A stretch of 64,000 nt of DNA, from the NCBI GenBank assembly GCA_900470155.1, contig UBZT01000007.1, positions 124,001 to 188,000 of the forward strand, read 5' to 3'. This stretch comes from Hyphomicrobiales bacterium (GTDB lineage Bacteria > Pseudomonadota > Alphaproteobacteria > Rhizobiales > Rhizobiaceae). Below the pieces are notes generated by a model. The model was not told the origin of the DNA, searched no databases, and worked only from the letters and a program-made list of their open reading frames with translations. Made by a program: the position numbers and the translations under genes. This document shows, in pieces, positions 55,234 through 64,000 of the stretch (position 1 is the first letter of the stretch; each line of letters begins with the position of its first letter).

Positions 55234-57426
55234 ATGGATTCTGCGGTAACCGAGATGGACGGCCACGGCGAAGCCGAGGTGCTGACGCCGGATGACTTGA
55301 TGAACAGCCCGCTGCGTTTCATCAACCGCGAATTCTCCTGGCTGCAGTTCAATCGTCGCGTTCTTGAAGAGACCCTCAACACCGCCCATCCCTTGCTGGA
55401 ACGCGTACGTTTCCTGTCGATCTCCGCCGCCAATCTCGATGAGTTCTTCATGGTGCGCGTCGCAGGTCTGGAAGGCCAGGTGCGCCAGAACATCACCATC
55501 AGGAGCCCCGACGGCAAGACGCCGGCCGAGCAGCTTAATGACATCCTGAAGGAAATCGACAACCTGCAGATGGAGCAGCAAGCCTCGCTCGCTGTCCTGC
55601 AGCAGTATCTCGCCCAGGCGGAGATCCTGATCGTTCGTCCGGCAGCCCTGTCGGACGAAGATCGAAACTGGCTGGCCAACACATTTGAGGATTCGATCTT
55701 CCCGGTTCTGACGCCGCTGTCGATCGATCCGGCCCATCCGTTCCCCTTCATCCCCAATCTCGGCTTCTCCATGGGACTGCAGCTGGCCAGCAGCCGCACC
55801 GGCGAGCCGATGACCGCGCTGCTACGCCTGCCGCCGACGCTCGACCGCTTCATTCGCCTGCAGGACCAAGGCCAGACGATCCGCTACATCACGCTTGAGG
55901 ATGTCGTCGGTCTCTTCATCAACCGGCTCTATCCGGGCTACGAGGTCAAGGGTTTCGGCACCTTCCGCATCATTCGCGACAGCGATATCGAGGTGGAAGA
56001 AGAGGCTGAAGATCTGGTGCGGTTCTTCGAAACGGCCTTGAAACGTCGCCGGCGCGGCTCGGTTATCCGCATCGAGGTCGACAGCGAAATGCCGGTGGCT
56101 CTGCGCCAGTTCGTTGTTCATGAACTGAATGTGCCGGACAATCGTGTCGCCGTTCTGCCGGGTCTTCTCGCGCTCAATACCATTTCCGAGATCTGCAAGG
56201 CGCCACGCCAGGATCTGCGCTTCGAACCCTACAATGCCCGTTTTCCAGAACGCGTGCGCGAACATGCCGGCGACTGCCTGGCCGCGATCCGCGAAAAGGA
56301 CATGATCGTCCACCATCCCTATGAAAGCTTCGACGTCGTCGTGCAGTTCCTGCTTCAGGCCGCGCGCGATCCGGACGTGCTGGCGATCAAGCAGACCCTC
56401 TACCGCACCTCCAATGACAGCCCGATCGTCCGCGCCCTGATCGATGCCGCCGATGCCGGGAAATCGGTGACAGCGCTGGTCGAACTCAAGGCCCGCTTCG
56501 ACGAAGAGGCGAACATCCGCTGGGCCCGGGATCTGGAACGTGCCGGCGTCCAGGTCGTCTTTGGCTTCATCGAACTGAAGACCCACGCCAAGATGTCGAT
56601 GGTCGTGCGCCGGGAAGACGGTAAGCTGCGAACCTATTGCCATCTCGGCACCGGCAATTACCACCCGATCACGGCAAAGATCTATACCGACCTTTCCTTC
56701 TTTACCTGCAATCCGAAGATCGCCCATGACATGGCGAATATCTTCAATTTCATCACCGGCTACGGCGAGCCCGAGGAAAGCATGAAGCTGGCGGTCTCGC
56801 CCTATACGCTTCGTCCACGCATCCTGCGTCACATCGAGGAAGAAACCCAGAACGCCAGGAACGGCCTGCCGGCCGGAATCTGGATGAAGATGAATTCTCT
56901 GGTCGATCCGGACATCATCGATGCGCTTTATCGGGCAAGCCAGGCTGGCGTCGAGGTGGATCTGGTCATTCGCGGCATATGCTGCCTGCGGCCGCAAGTG
57001 CAGGGCCTTTCGGAAAATATCCGGGTGAAGTCCATCGTCGGCCGCTTCCTTGAGCACAGCCGCATCTTCTGTTTCGGCCACGGTCACCGCCTGCCGTCGG
57101 AAAAGGCGCTTGTCTATATCGGTTCGGCCGACATGATGCCGCGCAATCTCGACAGGCGCGTGGAAACATTGGTACCCTTGATCAACCCGACCGTGCATGA
57201 GCAGGTCTTGTCACAGATCATGCTGGGCAATCTGATTGACAATCAGCAGAGCTACGAGATATTGGCCGATGGCACGTCTCGTCGCATTGAGGTGCGGCAG
57301 GGTGAGGAACCGTTCAACGCGCAGCACTATTTCATGACCAACCCAAGCCTGTCGGGTCGGGGTGAAGCGTTGAAATCGAGCGCACCGAAACTGATCGCCG
57401 GTCTGATTTCCGGCAGGAAACGATAA
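55234..57426 (+). CDS. ppk: Polyphosphate kinase 1
   Basis: Makes long-chain polyphosphate from ATP, reversibly. The 730-residue protein has all four PPK1 domains: an N-terminal helical part ([19 protein letters not shown]), the head domain, and two phospholipase-D-like catalytic domains with the phosphorylated histidine in [10 protein letters not shown] and the partner region [21 protein letters not shown] precedes the ATG. It is followed 12 bases later by ppx. Confidence 0.97.
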   Translation: MDSAVTEMDGHGEAEVLTPDDLMNSPLRFINREFSWLQFNRRVLEETLNTAHPLLERVRFLSISAANLDEFFMVRVAGLEGQVRQNITIRSPDGKTPAEQLNDILKEIDNLQMEQQASLAVLQQYLAQAEILIVRPAALSDEDRNWLANTFEDSIFPVLTPLSIDPAHPFPFIPNLGFSMGLQLASSRTGEPMTALLRLPPTLDRFIRLQDQGQTIRYITLEDVVGLFINRLYPGYEVKGFGTFRIIRDSDIEVEEEAEDLVRFFETALKRRRRGSVIRIEVDSEMPVALRQFVVHELNVPDNRVAVLPGLLALNTISEICKAPRQDLRFEPYNARFPERVREHAGDCLAAIREKDMIVHHPYESFDVVVQFLLQAARDPDVLAIKQTLYRTSNDSPIVRALIDAADAGKSVTALVELKARFDEEANIRWARDLERAGVQVVFGFIELKTHAKMSMVVRREDGKLRTYCHLGTGNYHPITAKIYTDLSFFTCNPKIAHDMANIFNFITGYGEPEESMKLAVSPYTLRPRILRHIEEETQNARNGLPAGIWMKMNSLVDPDIIDALYRASQAGVEVDLVIRGICCLRPQVQGLSENIRVKSIVGRFLEHSRIFCFGHGHRLPSEKALVYIGSADMMPRNLDRRVETLVPLINPTVHEQVLSQIMLGNLIDNQQSYEILADGTSRRIEVRQGEEPFNAQHYFMTNPSLSGRGEALKSSAPKLIAGLISGRKR

Positions 57427-57438
57427 AACTGGAACTTC

Positions 57439-58959
57439 ATGACAAGATCTGAAGCGCGGGGGCGTCTGCCTGGTATCGCCCCTGTTTCTGTCGTCGACAT
57501 CGGCTCCAACTCGATCCGTCTCGTGGTCTATGAGGGCCTGTCGCGTGCACCTACGGTCCTGTTCAATGAGAAGGTCCTGTGCGGACTGGGCAAGGGTCTG
57601 GCCACCACGGGACGCATGGATGACGAAGGCGTTGAGCGTGCGCTGCTAGCCCTGCGGCGCTTCAATGCGCTGTCGAAACAGGCGCAGGCGAGCCGGATGT
57701 ATGTGCTCGCGACCGCCGCAGCCCGCGATGCGACCAATGGTGCTGACTTCATTACACGCGCGGAAGCCATTCTCGGCCATGAGATCCAGGTTCTGAGCGG
57801 CGAGGAAGAAGCGCTCTATTCGGCGCTTGGCATCATCAGTGGCTTTCACCACGCCGACGGCATCGCTGGCGACCTTGGTGGCGGCTCGCTCGAACTGATC
57901 GATATCCGCGGCCGCGAGTTCGGCAAGGGTATTACGCTTCCACTCGGTGGATTGCGGTTGTCCGAGACCGTGGGTGGCTCGTTGCCGAAAGCGCGGCTCC
58001 TTGCCAGGAAGCTGGTCGGCGATGCGCAATTGCTGCGGAACGGCCAGGGGCGGACCTTCTATGCCGTTGGTGGAACGTGGCGCAACATTGCCAAGCTGCA
58101 TATGGAAATCCGCAAATATCCGCTGCACATGATGCAGGGTTATGAGCTTGCTTATGACGAGATCGCCTTCTTCCTCGAGGAGATCATTGCCGGCACGAAC
58201 AGCCGCGACCCGGCCTGGGCAACAATCTCCAAGAACCGCCGCACGTTGATCCCGTTCGGTGCCGTGGCGCTGCGGGAAGTGATCGAGGTCATGCGGCCGA
58301 AAAGCGTCTGCTTTTCGGCGCAAGGCGTGCGCGAGGGATATCTCTATTCGCTTTTGTCCGAAGACGAAAAGGCGCTCGACCCTCTGGTCGAAGCGGCTGA
58401 CGAACTGGCAATCCTGCGTGCCCGTTCCCCGGAACATGCGCGCGAACTGGCCGATTGGACCGGGCAGATGATGCCGCAGTTCGACATCGACGAAACGGAA
58501 GAAGACGCCCGGTATCGCCAGGCAGCCTGCCTGCTCGCCGATATCAGCTGGCGCGCCCATCCGGACTATCGTGGCCTGCAGGCGCTCAACGTGATCGCCC
58601 ATTCCTCCTTTGTCGGCATCACGCATCCAGGGCGCGCCTTCATCGCCCTGACCAATTACTACCGTTTTGAAGGGCTTTACGACGATGGCCGGACTGGCCC
58701 ACTGGCCGCGATCGCGACCGAGCGTCTGCTCGAGCGCGCGAAGCTTCTGGGCGGGCTTCTGCGCGTCGTCTATCTCTTCTCTGCCTCGATGCCGGGCGTC
58801 GTGCACAATCTGCGCTTCCAGCGGTCTGAACGACCCGATATCGATCTCGAATTCGTAGTTCCGCACGAATACTTCGATTTCGCCGGCGAACGCCTGGATG
58901 GGCGCTTGCAACAGTTGGCCAAGCTGACCGGTAAGCGACTGGTTTTCAGGTTCGAATAA
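57439..58959 (+). CDS. ppx: Exopolyphosphatase (Ppx/GppA family)
   Basis: Degrades polyphosphate from its ends, or pppGpp in GppA-type members. The 506-residue protein has the actin-like ATPase fold: VVDIGSNSIRLVVYE, IAGDLGGGSLELIDI, and the long C-terminal HD-like helical domain. Placement directly after ppk argues for polyphosphate as substrate. Confidence 0.94.
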   Translation: MTRSEARGRLPGIAPVSVVDIGSNSIRLVVYEGLSRAPTVLFNEKVLCGLGKGLATTGRMDDEGVERALLALRRFNALSKQAQASRMYVLATAAARDATNGADFITRAEAILGHEIQVLSGEEEALYSALGIISGFHHADGIAGDLGGGSLELIDIRGREFGKGITLPLGGLRLSETVGGSLPKARLLARKLVGDAQLLRNGQGRTFYAVGGTWRNIAKLHMEIRKYPLHMMQGYELAYDEIAFFLEEIIAGTNSRDPAWATISKNRRTLIPFGAVALREVIEVMRPKSVCFSAQGVREGYLYSLLSEDEKALDPLVEAADELAILRARSPEHARELADWTGQMMPQFDIDETEEDARYRQAACLLADISWRAHPDYRGLQALNVIAHSSFVGITHPGRAFIALTNYYRFEGLYDDGRTGPLAAIATERLLERAKLLGGLLRVVYLFSASMPGVVHNLRFQRSERPDIDLEFVVPHEYFDFAGERLDGRLQQLAKLTGKRLVFRFE

Positions 58960-58981
58960 GACGCAGACACACAAAAGCGAA

Positions 58982-59009
58982 AAAGGACCGGGTGCAATCC
59001 CGGTCCTTT
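58982..59009. terminator. Bidirectional terminator after ppx
   Basis: AAAGGACCGGG pairs with CCCGGTCCTTT around a six-base loop, with A-runs on the left and T-runs on the right. It lies between the ppx stop and the stop of the minus-strand esterase-like gene and can serve both. Confidence 0.88.
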
Positions 59010-59035
59010 AATGTCTGGCGAGCAGATTGTTCGGC

Positions 59036-60394
59036 CTACTTGGCCGAGAGGAAGTCACCGACTTCGAGGAGAACGAACTCGTTGTCGTCCGCCTTGTCCA
59101 GCGCACGACCGGCCGAAAACGGCAAGTTGTTGTCGTTGCCGACGACGATATGGGTCGGATCGACGATATCGACGTCTTCGATGGTCACGAATGGCATGTC
59201 GTAGAAGCCTTCGCCGCCGCCCTGCAGCTTCTTGTTGTCCGGATCCTCGATCTTCATCAGATCGATGTAGCCGATCTTGCGCGCGGCCTTTCCGACGTTT
59301 TCATCCGACATCTCGATCTTGTAGATGCGCTTGTGCTTGGCTGGAACGGCAAAGCAATCGGCGGCCGGTGCTTTGGGGTCGGCGCAGGCCTTCTCCGCCG
59401 TGCCGGCGCCATTGTCGCGCTCGATCACAAGCGCCGTCGTGGCGTCGATCATGTTGAAGTCGCCGATGGCCTCGCCGCCTTCCGACAGCGGATAGAGCCA
59501 GCTGCGACCGGTCCAGGCCTTGGAGGCGACATCCAGCTCGATGATGCGCAGCGCGGTCAGACCATCCGCCTTCTCGACCGAACCGTCTTCGAGATAGAGC
59601 GGACCTTCGAGCAGGCCGTAAAGCTTGGCTCCGTCCTTCGACATGGCAAGGCCTTCATAGCCGCCGGAACGCTTGAGATTGAAGACCGGCATCTTCGCCG
59701 TCGGATTGGCCGGCACGACCAGCGTCACATTGTCCGGCGACTTCACTTCGATCTCGCCGGCCTTGGTGGCGATGACATCGGTCAGCTTGCCGTCCTTGGT
59801 GAACTTCAGCAGATAGGGGCCGAATTCCTCGCCCACCCAGAAGCCGTCGGCGACCGGCTGGATCGATTCGACGTCGAAGTCGGCGCCGGTCAGATAGCGG
59901 CTGTCGGAACCTTCCATGACGATCGGGAAGGGAGCTCGTCTGTCCGGATCCGACAGGAACACGGTCTCGATCGGCTCGACCTTGCCGGCATCCCAGTTAA
60001 ACTTGATATGATGCAGCATCAGCATGGAATCGCTGGAATTGATCTTCGAGCCGAAGCCGTTGTCGGAAAGGCTCCAGAATGTGCCGTCCTCCATGGTCTT
60101 GATGCCGGAAAAGCCCTGCATGGCCTGGCCGTCGAACGGCATTTTCAGGCCGGTTTCGCGAACGCCGTCCTTGCCCGGAACGGTGCCGAGCCCGTCCGTA
60201 CGCTTGCGATCGGCGGTGGTGAACTTGCCCGAGGTCTTCAGGTGCGCCGGCGCATCGGCCGGTGCCGCGATGATCGTGTTGGCCGGCAGGATGGCATGGG
60301 AAACGAGCTTGGCGGAATAGGCTTTTTCCTCGGCCATGGCCGGGGCGGAAAACAGAAGGCAAAGGGATACGGAAGTCAGAAGGGCCTTTTTCAT
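59036..60394 (-). CDS. Esterase-like activity of phytase family protein
   Basis: A 452-residue exported protein. Signal peptide 1-21 (LLFSAPAMA, cleavage before EE). The mature part shows the beta-propeller-like esterase/phytase pattern: GFSGIKTMEDGTFWSLSDNGFG, GFWVGEEFGPYLLKFT, YEGLAMSKDGAKLYGLLEGP and FNMIDATTALVIERDNGAG. Likely a periplasmic hydrolase of phosphorylated or ester substrates; the true substrate is unknown. The ATG at 60394 has AAGGTG upstream; the one at 60454 would precede the signal peptide with 20 unrelated residues. Confidence 0.88.
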   Translation of the reverse strand: MKKALLTSVSLCLLFSAPAMAEEKAYSAKLVSHAILPANTIIAAPADAPAHLKTSGKFTTADRKRTDGLGTVPGKDGVRETGLKMPFDGQAMQGFSGIKTMEDGTFWSLSDNGFGSKINSSDSMLMLHHIKFNWDAGKVEPIETVFLSDPDRRAPFPIVMEGSDSRYLTGADFDVESIQPVADGFWVGEEFGPYLLKFTKDGKLTDVIATKAGEIEVKSPDNVTLVVPANPTAKMPVFNLKRSGGYEGLAMSKDGAKLYGLLEGPLYLEDGSVEKADGLTALRIIELDVASKAWTGRSWLYPLSEGGEAIGDFNMIDATTALVIERDNGAGTAEKACADPKAPAADCFAVPAKHKRIYKIEMSDENVGKAARKIGYIDLMKIEDPDNKKLQGGGEGFYDMPFVTIEDVDIVDPTHIVVGNDNNLPFSAGRALDKADDNEFVLLEVGDFLSAK

Positions 60395-60475
60395 GGCGTC
60401 ACCTTTTTTGGGAAGGATGGAACGCCGCATGCTTAGGCAGGCTTGATGTCGCACGGATTGCCGTTCGATGAAGTT

Positions 60476-61378
60476 TCAGTGACTGTGAACAGGTCTGCCC
60501 TGACTGGCCAGCATAAGCCATCGGCCGGGCGGCATGCCGTAGGATGACTTGAAATGCCGGGTGAGATGGCTTTGGTCGGCAAAGCCGACCGCGATGGCCG
60601 CTTCGGCGATGGACACTTCCTTCAGCATCAGGCGCTTTGCCTGTTCCAGCCGGCGCATGACCTGGTAGCGATGCGGGCTGGTGCCGGTGGCCAGACGAAA
60701 CTGGCGGGCGAGCGAATAGCGGTTGAGATCGGTGACCGCTTCGAGGTCTTCCGACAGTACGGTCGTCGTCGCATTGTCGCGAAGATAGACGCAGGCCTTC
60801 TGCACCGCCCGTTCGGCCCTGGGCGACAGCCTGGGTGTCTCCTGCGCATGGCGTCCAAGGCCATCGGCGATCCGCGACAGCAGATCGGCATGGGCAAGAT
60901 CACCGATCGGGTTCTCGAGATCCGCCAGCGCTTCTGCCAATGCCTGGGCGAGACCGGCATCGGAAAGCACAGGATTGGCGACGAAGGGCAGCGCCGTCGC
61001 TCCACCAGCACCGGCCTCGCGCAGATATTCCGGCGGGATATACATCATCCGGTAGCGCAGCCCGACCTCGGTGCCAGCACCGCCATCGTGCAATTCGTCG
61101 GGGTGGAGCACGATGACATTGCCCGGCATGCTGAAGCGGGACACGCCGCGATAGGCAAATGTCTGGACGCCGCTGAGCGTCAGCCCGAGCGCATAGGTAT
61201 CGTGCCGATGCGGTGAAAACCGGTTGCCGTAGAACATCGCCTCGATGCGTTCGATCCCGCGGGTCTCGGCGCCGGTCCGGATGAGGTCAACCGAATTGCA
61301 CGAACGTTCAAGACCATCGCAGGCGGGGCTTGCTAGCTGCGCCTCATTATCCAACCAGCCCGCTTCGGAGTGCTTCAT
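60476..61378 (-). CDS. AraC family transcriptional regulator
   Basis: About 300 residues. An AraC-type cupin (FSPHRHDTYALGLTLSG, VLHPDELHDGG) and a two-HTH C-terminal domain (LNRYSLARQFRLATG, GFADQSHLTRHFKSSYG). Its layout matches the AraC protein at 2915-3772. The ATG at 61378 overlaps the start codon of the divergent DUF2000 gene on the other strand; a TTG at 61354 is a possible alternative. It probably controls the DUF2000 gene, itself or nearby genes. The ligand is unknown. Confidence 0.85.
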   Translation of the reverse strand: MKHSEAGWLDNEAQLASPACDGLERSCNSVDLIRTGAETRGIERIEAMFYGNRFSPHRHDTYALGLTLSGVQTFAYRGVSRFSMPGNVIVLHPDELHDGGAGTEVGLRYRMMYIPPEYLREAGAGGATALPFVANPVLSDAGLAQALAEALADLENPIGDLAHADLLSRIADGLGRHAQETPRLSPRAERAVQKACVYLRDNATTTVLSEDLEAVTDLNRYSLARQFRLATGTSPHRYQVMRRLEQAKRLMLKEVSIAEAAIAVGFADQSHLTRHFKSSYGMPPGRWLMLASQGRPVHSH

Positions 61379-61784
61379 GTTCGACACCAAAATCGTCATT
61401 GTCCTCAGGGAGGATTTGCTTACCTGGCAGAAACTCAATGTTACCGCCTTTCTGGTCAGTGGCATAGTTGGCGCCAACAGCAGCCTGCTCGGCGAGCCTT
61501 ACCGCGATGCCGCCGGCCATGTCTACAATCCGCTCTGCATCCAGCCCATGGTGGTCCTGTCGGGCGATCAGGAGACGGTGCGAGCCATTCATCGCCGTGC
61601 GCTGGCGCGCGAGGTGCCGTGCTCGCTCTATGTCGAGGAGATGTTTTCGACCGGTCACGACGCCGACAACCGCAGGGTCTTTGCGGAATTTGCACCGGAT
61701 GACGCCAAAGTGGTCGGCATTGCACTGCGTACGGACAAGAAGCTTGCCGACAAGATCACCAAGGGCGCGAAGATGCACGGCTGA
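61377..61784 (+). CDS. DUF2000 family protein
   Basis: A 135-residue soluble protein with the DUF2000 pattern: FDTKIVIVLREDLLTWQKLNV, GEPYRDAAGHVYNPLCIQPM, and a C-terminal GIALRTDKKLADKITKGAKMHG. The family is thought to share the fold of peptidyl-tRNA hydrolase 2, but no function is established. CGGAG six bases upstream supports the ATG at 61377. It starts back to back with the AraC gene and ends eight bases before the convergent aconitase X stop. Confidence 0.87.
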   Translation: MFDTKIVIVLREDLLTWQKLNVTAFLVSGIVGANSSLLGEPYRDAAGHVYNPLCIQPMVVLSGDQETVRAIHRRALAREVPCSLYVEEMFSTGHDADNRRVFAEFAPDDAKVVGIALRTDKKLADKITKGAKMHG

Positions 61785-61791
61785 CATTCAT

Positions 61792-63483
61792 TCAAGGCGC
61801 GGCGATCCAGTCGGGCAGGCAGTCGAGGTGCCGACCCGAAACAGCCGCGTCCAGACAATCCGCCAGGCTGCCGAAACGCATGGTCCGGCCGGTGAGCCCG
61901 GGGCCGTAATGAGCATATTTGCCCGAGTTGGTCATGATCGTCTTTGTGTGCCGTGGGATCAGTGGCTCGACGATCATGCACCAGCAGGTGTCGGCAACGA
62001 ATTGCACGCCGAAGCGCTCCAGGTCGGCGACATGGCCGGATTTCTGCGCTTGCTCAAGCGTCCAGCGACCGCAGGTGACGATGACCGCCACATCCGGATG
62101 CCTGATTTTTCCGGCGCAGAGTGTCGCCAGCCGGGCGATTTCCGTTGCGGAGAAATGCGGATTGCCAAGCGAGATGAGTTCCACCGGGCCGGCTTGGGCG
62201 CCATTCAGGTCGCCCCAGGCCCGCAGCAGGTCGGCCTGACTGACCACGACGCGGCGAAGGGACATCGCCCTGAAGTCATCGGCATCGCGCGCTTCGGGTG
62301 TTACCCCGGCGATATGGAACATCGGTGCGCCGGAGGTCGTCGCAAAGGCGGCGCCGAAAGCTTTCAGGTCATCATTGTCCGGGCCGAGATCTGTGATGCC
62401 GTCAATGAGCGGAATGTCATCGGCGGCGAGCAGGCCGGTGAGATAGCCGATCAGCGGGTAGAAGCTGTCATCGACCTTCGACAGCGGCGGAAGGCTGATG
62501 CGCAGTTTCGGTAGCCTCTCCGCATCGAGATGGCAGCCGGCTTTGGGCGCCCGGCCGGTCAGGGCGATGCAGATATCGAGATAGTCGGGATATTTCATCG
62601 TGCGAGCACCGAGCACGCTGTTGGCATAGACCACGGCGTTGGATTCCGCCCAGACGATCTGTTCGTCGCGTTTCGGTGCCGTGTCGAGCAGATAGGGTGC
62701 ACAGGTGAAGCTCGGTTGCGCCCCCATGTCGACATAGGCGTCGGCCAGTCGGCTGGCTGCCTCGCCAAAGCCGCTCTCTATGCCTTGGCTCCGCCAGCGT
62801 CGCTGATCGACGGAGATTGCATTGAGCGTGGTCGGAACGGTGACCTTGCCGCCGAGGTCGCGCAACCGTTCGGCAAATGCGAGCCCGCCAGGCCCTGTAT
62901 AGATGCAGCCGTCGATATGGGCCTGGGTAATATCGATGAGTTCGGTAGCACCTTCGATGGCCGCCATGCGCAGCACGATGCGCATGGCAACCTGAGCCGC
63001 TTCGCCGTGGCGCCCGTCAAGCAGTGCTCGATCCCTGTCCGACAGGGTAATCTGAGAGGCTGGCGCGTTGGACAGATCGGCTGCGGTATCAGAGACCTGG
63101 ACGAGGCTCATGTCGGCGAGCGCGTGGAAGGCTCCCGTGCCCAGACAGTGAACGGGGATCGACCGCCCGAACACTTCCTCGGCGACAACCACGCCAAGCG
63201 TGATGATGGCTTCGGGGCGCTCCAGCAGGATGGCCGAGGGGCCCTGGCCATTGAGAATCAGTTCGAGAATGACGCCGCTGCCGGAGCACGAACCGCGGCT
63301 GCCAGGAATCGCCAGGATGCGACCGGCGAGCGTCTCGCCACTGAGTGGATGATGCCGGTCGATCACTTCGCCGGTGGTCGGATCGACGCCGCCCCAGAAG
63401 CTGAGCGGCACATCGCTGTAGAGAACCTCGCCTTGGGCCTGGCCTGCAACAATGACCTGTCCTGCAATCAAGGGAAGGTTCAT
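61792..63483 (-). CDS. Aconitase X (probable cis-3-hydroxy-L-proline dehydratase)
   Basis: A 563-residue member of the AcnX family with the small swivelling domain (DUF126, about 1-130, containing IPGSRGSCSGSGV) fused in front of the large catalytic domain (DUF521, about 150-563, containing AQPSFTCAPYLL and FVADTCWCM). Bacterial fused AcnX proteins dehydrate cis-3-hydroxy-L-proline to pyrroline-2-carboxylate; archaeal split forms act on mevalonate phosphate. A reductase partner is not in the window. Its ATG overlaps the stop of the DUF2891 gene (ATGA). Confidence 0.92.
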   Translation of the reverse strand: MNLPLIAGQVIVAGQAQGEVLYSDVPLSFWGGVDPTTGEVIDRHHPLSGETLAGRILAIPGSRGSCSGSGVILELILNGQGPSAILLERPEAIITLGVVVAEEVFGRSIPVHCLGTGAFHALADMSLVQVSDTAADLSNAPASQITLSDRDRALLDGRHGEAAQVAMRIVLRMAAIEGATELIDITQAHIDGCIYTGPGGLAFAERLRDLGGKVTVPTTLNAISVDQRRWRSQGIESGFGEAASRLADAYVDMGAQPSFTCAPYLLDTAPKRDEQIVWAESNAVVYANSVLGARTMKYPDYLDICIALTGRAPKAGCHLDAERLPKLRISLPPLSKVDDSFYPLIGYLTGLLAADDIPLIDGITDLGPDNDDLKAFGAAFATTSGAPMFHIAGVTPEARDADDFRAMSLRRVVVSQADLLRAWGDLNGAQAGPVELISLGNPHFSATEIARLATLCAGKIRHPDVAVIVTCGRWTLEQAQKSGHVADLERFGVQFVADTCWCMIVEPLIPRHTKTIMTNSGKYAHYGPGLTGRTMRFGSLADCLDAAVSGRHLDCLPDWIAAP

Positions 63484-64000
63484 GCCGGTGTCTCCGTCAA
63501 TGCCAGCATGACGTAGCTCGCCAGCCAGTGTTCACCCATGTAGTCACCCGCGACATGTGCGAGACCGGCAGAGAGATGCGTATCGGCCGCCGTCAGCAGC
63601 AGGGGACGGCGCGCATCATCGGCCGGCAGAAAACCCGCAAGCGAACGCCAGCACCAGGCACGGCTGATGTTCAGTCCGTCGAGATGGGCGATCTTGCCGT
63701 CCGAGCGGTCTGACACTCGCGCCGGCGAAAACAGGACAGCCGGTATCTGGTGATCAAGACCCGGCAGAAAACGATCGAACCAGTCGGCAAAGTCCTTGGC
63801 CGGCATCAGGCGCCGCATGCATTCAGCCTCGATCAGGGTCGAGGACAGGAAGTCGTCGCCGGAAGGTTCGCCCCAGGCAGGACAGTCCCGGTCGGTGGCA
63901 TACCAGCGCAGGGCCGTTTCCTGCAGCAGGTCAAACAGACGCGTGTCGGCAGTTGTCTCGGCATGGTCTGTCGCCAGCCGCAGCGCAAAAGCCGTGTTGA
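63480..64000 (-). CDS. DUF2891 family protein (partial, C-terminal part)
   Basis: The frame is open to the window edge, giving about 173 codons of the C-terminus. The segments CPAWGEPSGDDFLSSTLIEAE, IAHLDGLNISRAWCWRSLAG and GDYMGEHWLASYVMLAL match the DUF2891 pattern. The fold is probably an alpha/alpha-toroid as in glycosidase-like proteins, but no function is known. Its stop overlaps the AcnX start, so the two proteins are made from one transcript. Confidence 0.83.
   Translation of the reverse strand, partial: NTAFALRLATDHAETTADTRLFDLLQETALRWYATDRDCPAWGEPSGDDFLSSTLIEAECMRRLMPAKDFADWFDRFLPGLDHQIPAVLFSPARVSDRSDGKIAHLDGLNISRAWCWRSLAGFLPADDARRPLLLTAADTHLSAGLAHVAGDYMGEHWLASYVMLALTETPA

Noticed and set aside
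55822..57198. A 458-codon minus-strand open frame
   Set aside because: Antisense to ppk, which has full family signatures on the plus strand.
59027..60436. A 469-codon plus-strand open frame
   Set aside because: Antisense to the esterase-like gene, which has a signal peptide, ribosome binding site and family motifs.
1..64000. tRNA, rRNA, CRISPR, insertion sequence, prophage or integron features
   Set aside because: I looked in the gaps for tRNA T-loops, direct-repeat arrays, transposase motifs and flanking repeats and found none. A covariance-model scan would be needed to rule out small RNAs.

Overview
The window reads as a chromosomal segment of an alphaproteobacterium of the order Hyphomicrobiales, most likely family Rhizobiaceae (Rhizobium/Agrobacterium-like). 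The evidence is gene order and family content: rpsF-rpsR-DUF2232-rplI near dnaB, alr and radA; fabD-fabG-acpP-fabF-mltG-yicC-gmk; lptF-lptG-lptD-surA-pdxA-rsmA; uvrC-pgsA-moaD-moaE; purM-purN divergent from a PerM-like gene, hdaA, ppk and ppx; a RopB/Omp25-like porin; and a BigR/Blh sulfide operon. Base composition is GC-rich and even. I saw no rRNA, tRNA, insertion sequence, prophage or CRISPR array. The species assignment is inference.

Layout. 1-6.4 kb: 5'-part of radA, a ParDE toxin-antitoxin pair, alr, an AraC regulator with azlCD, and dnaB. 6.8-9.3 kb: ribosomal protein operon on the minus strand, ended by a 36-bp perfect palindrome. 9.6-17.5 kb: an aldo/keto reductase, then fatty-acid synthesis genes, mltG, yicC and gmk. 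17.5-27 kb: an orphan choline-sulfatase and the LPS-export operon. 27-34.4 kb: pepA-holC, an ABC-F ATPase, a GGDEF protein that has lost its catalytic residues, DinB, a GST and ndk. 34.4-36.5 kb: a lipoprotein translationally coupled to a CGNR-type regulator, divergent from a lone LivH-like permease. 36.5-40.7 kb: moaE, moaD, pgsA, uvrC and a pteridine-reductase-like SDR. 41-48 kb: a porin, GST, RNase T2, rlmJ, a cytoplasmic molybdopterin oxidoreductase, a NUDIX hydrolase and an omptin-type outer membrane protease. 48-51.3 kb: the sulfide-response operon blh-bigR-two YeeE/YedE genes-tauE, with an operator-like palindrome. 51.3-59 kb: purN, purM, PerM-like, hdaA, ppk, ppx. 59-64 kb: an esterase-like periplasmic protein, then a second AraC regulator whose start codon overlaps that of a DUF2000 gene, then aconitase X coupled to a DUF2891 gene that runs off the window.

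Most of the window is housekeeping. The accessory parts most worth a closer look are the DUF2891-AcnX / DUF2000-AraC end region, the CGNR-lipoprotein / orphan LivH locus, the BigR operon with a neighbouring omptin, the degenerate GGDEF protein, and the ParDE and AraC-AzlCD insertions flanking alr. None can be called new from sequence alone.
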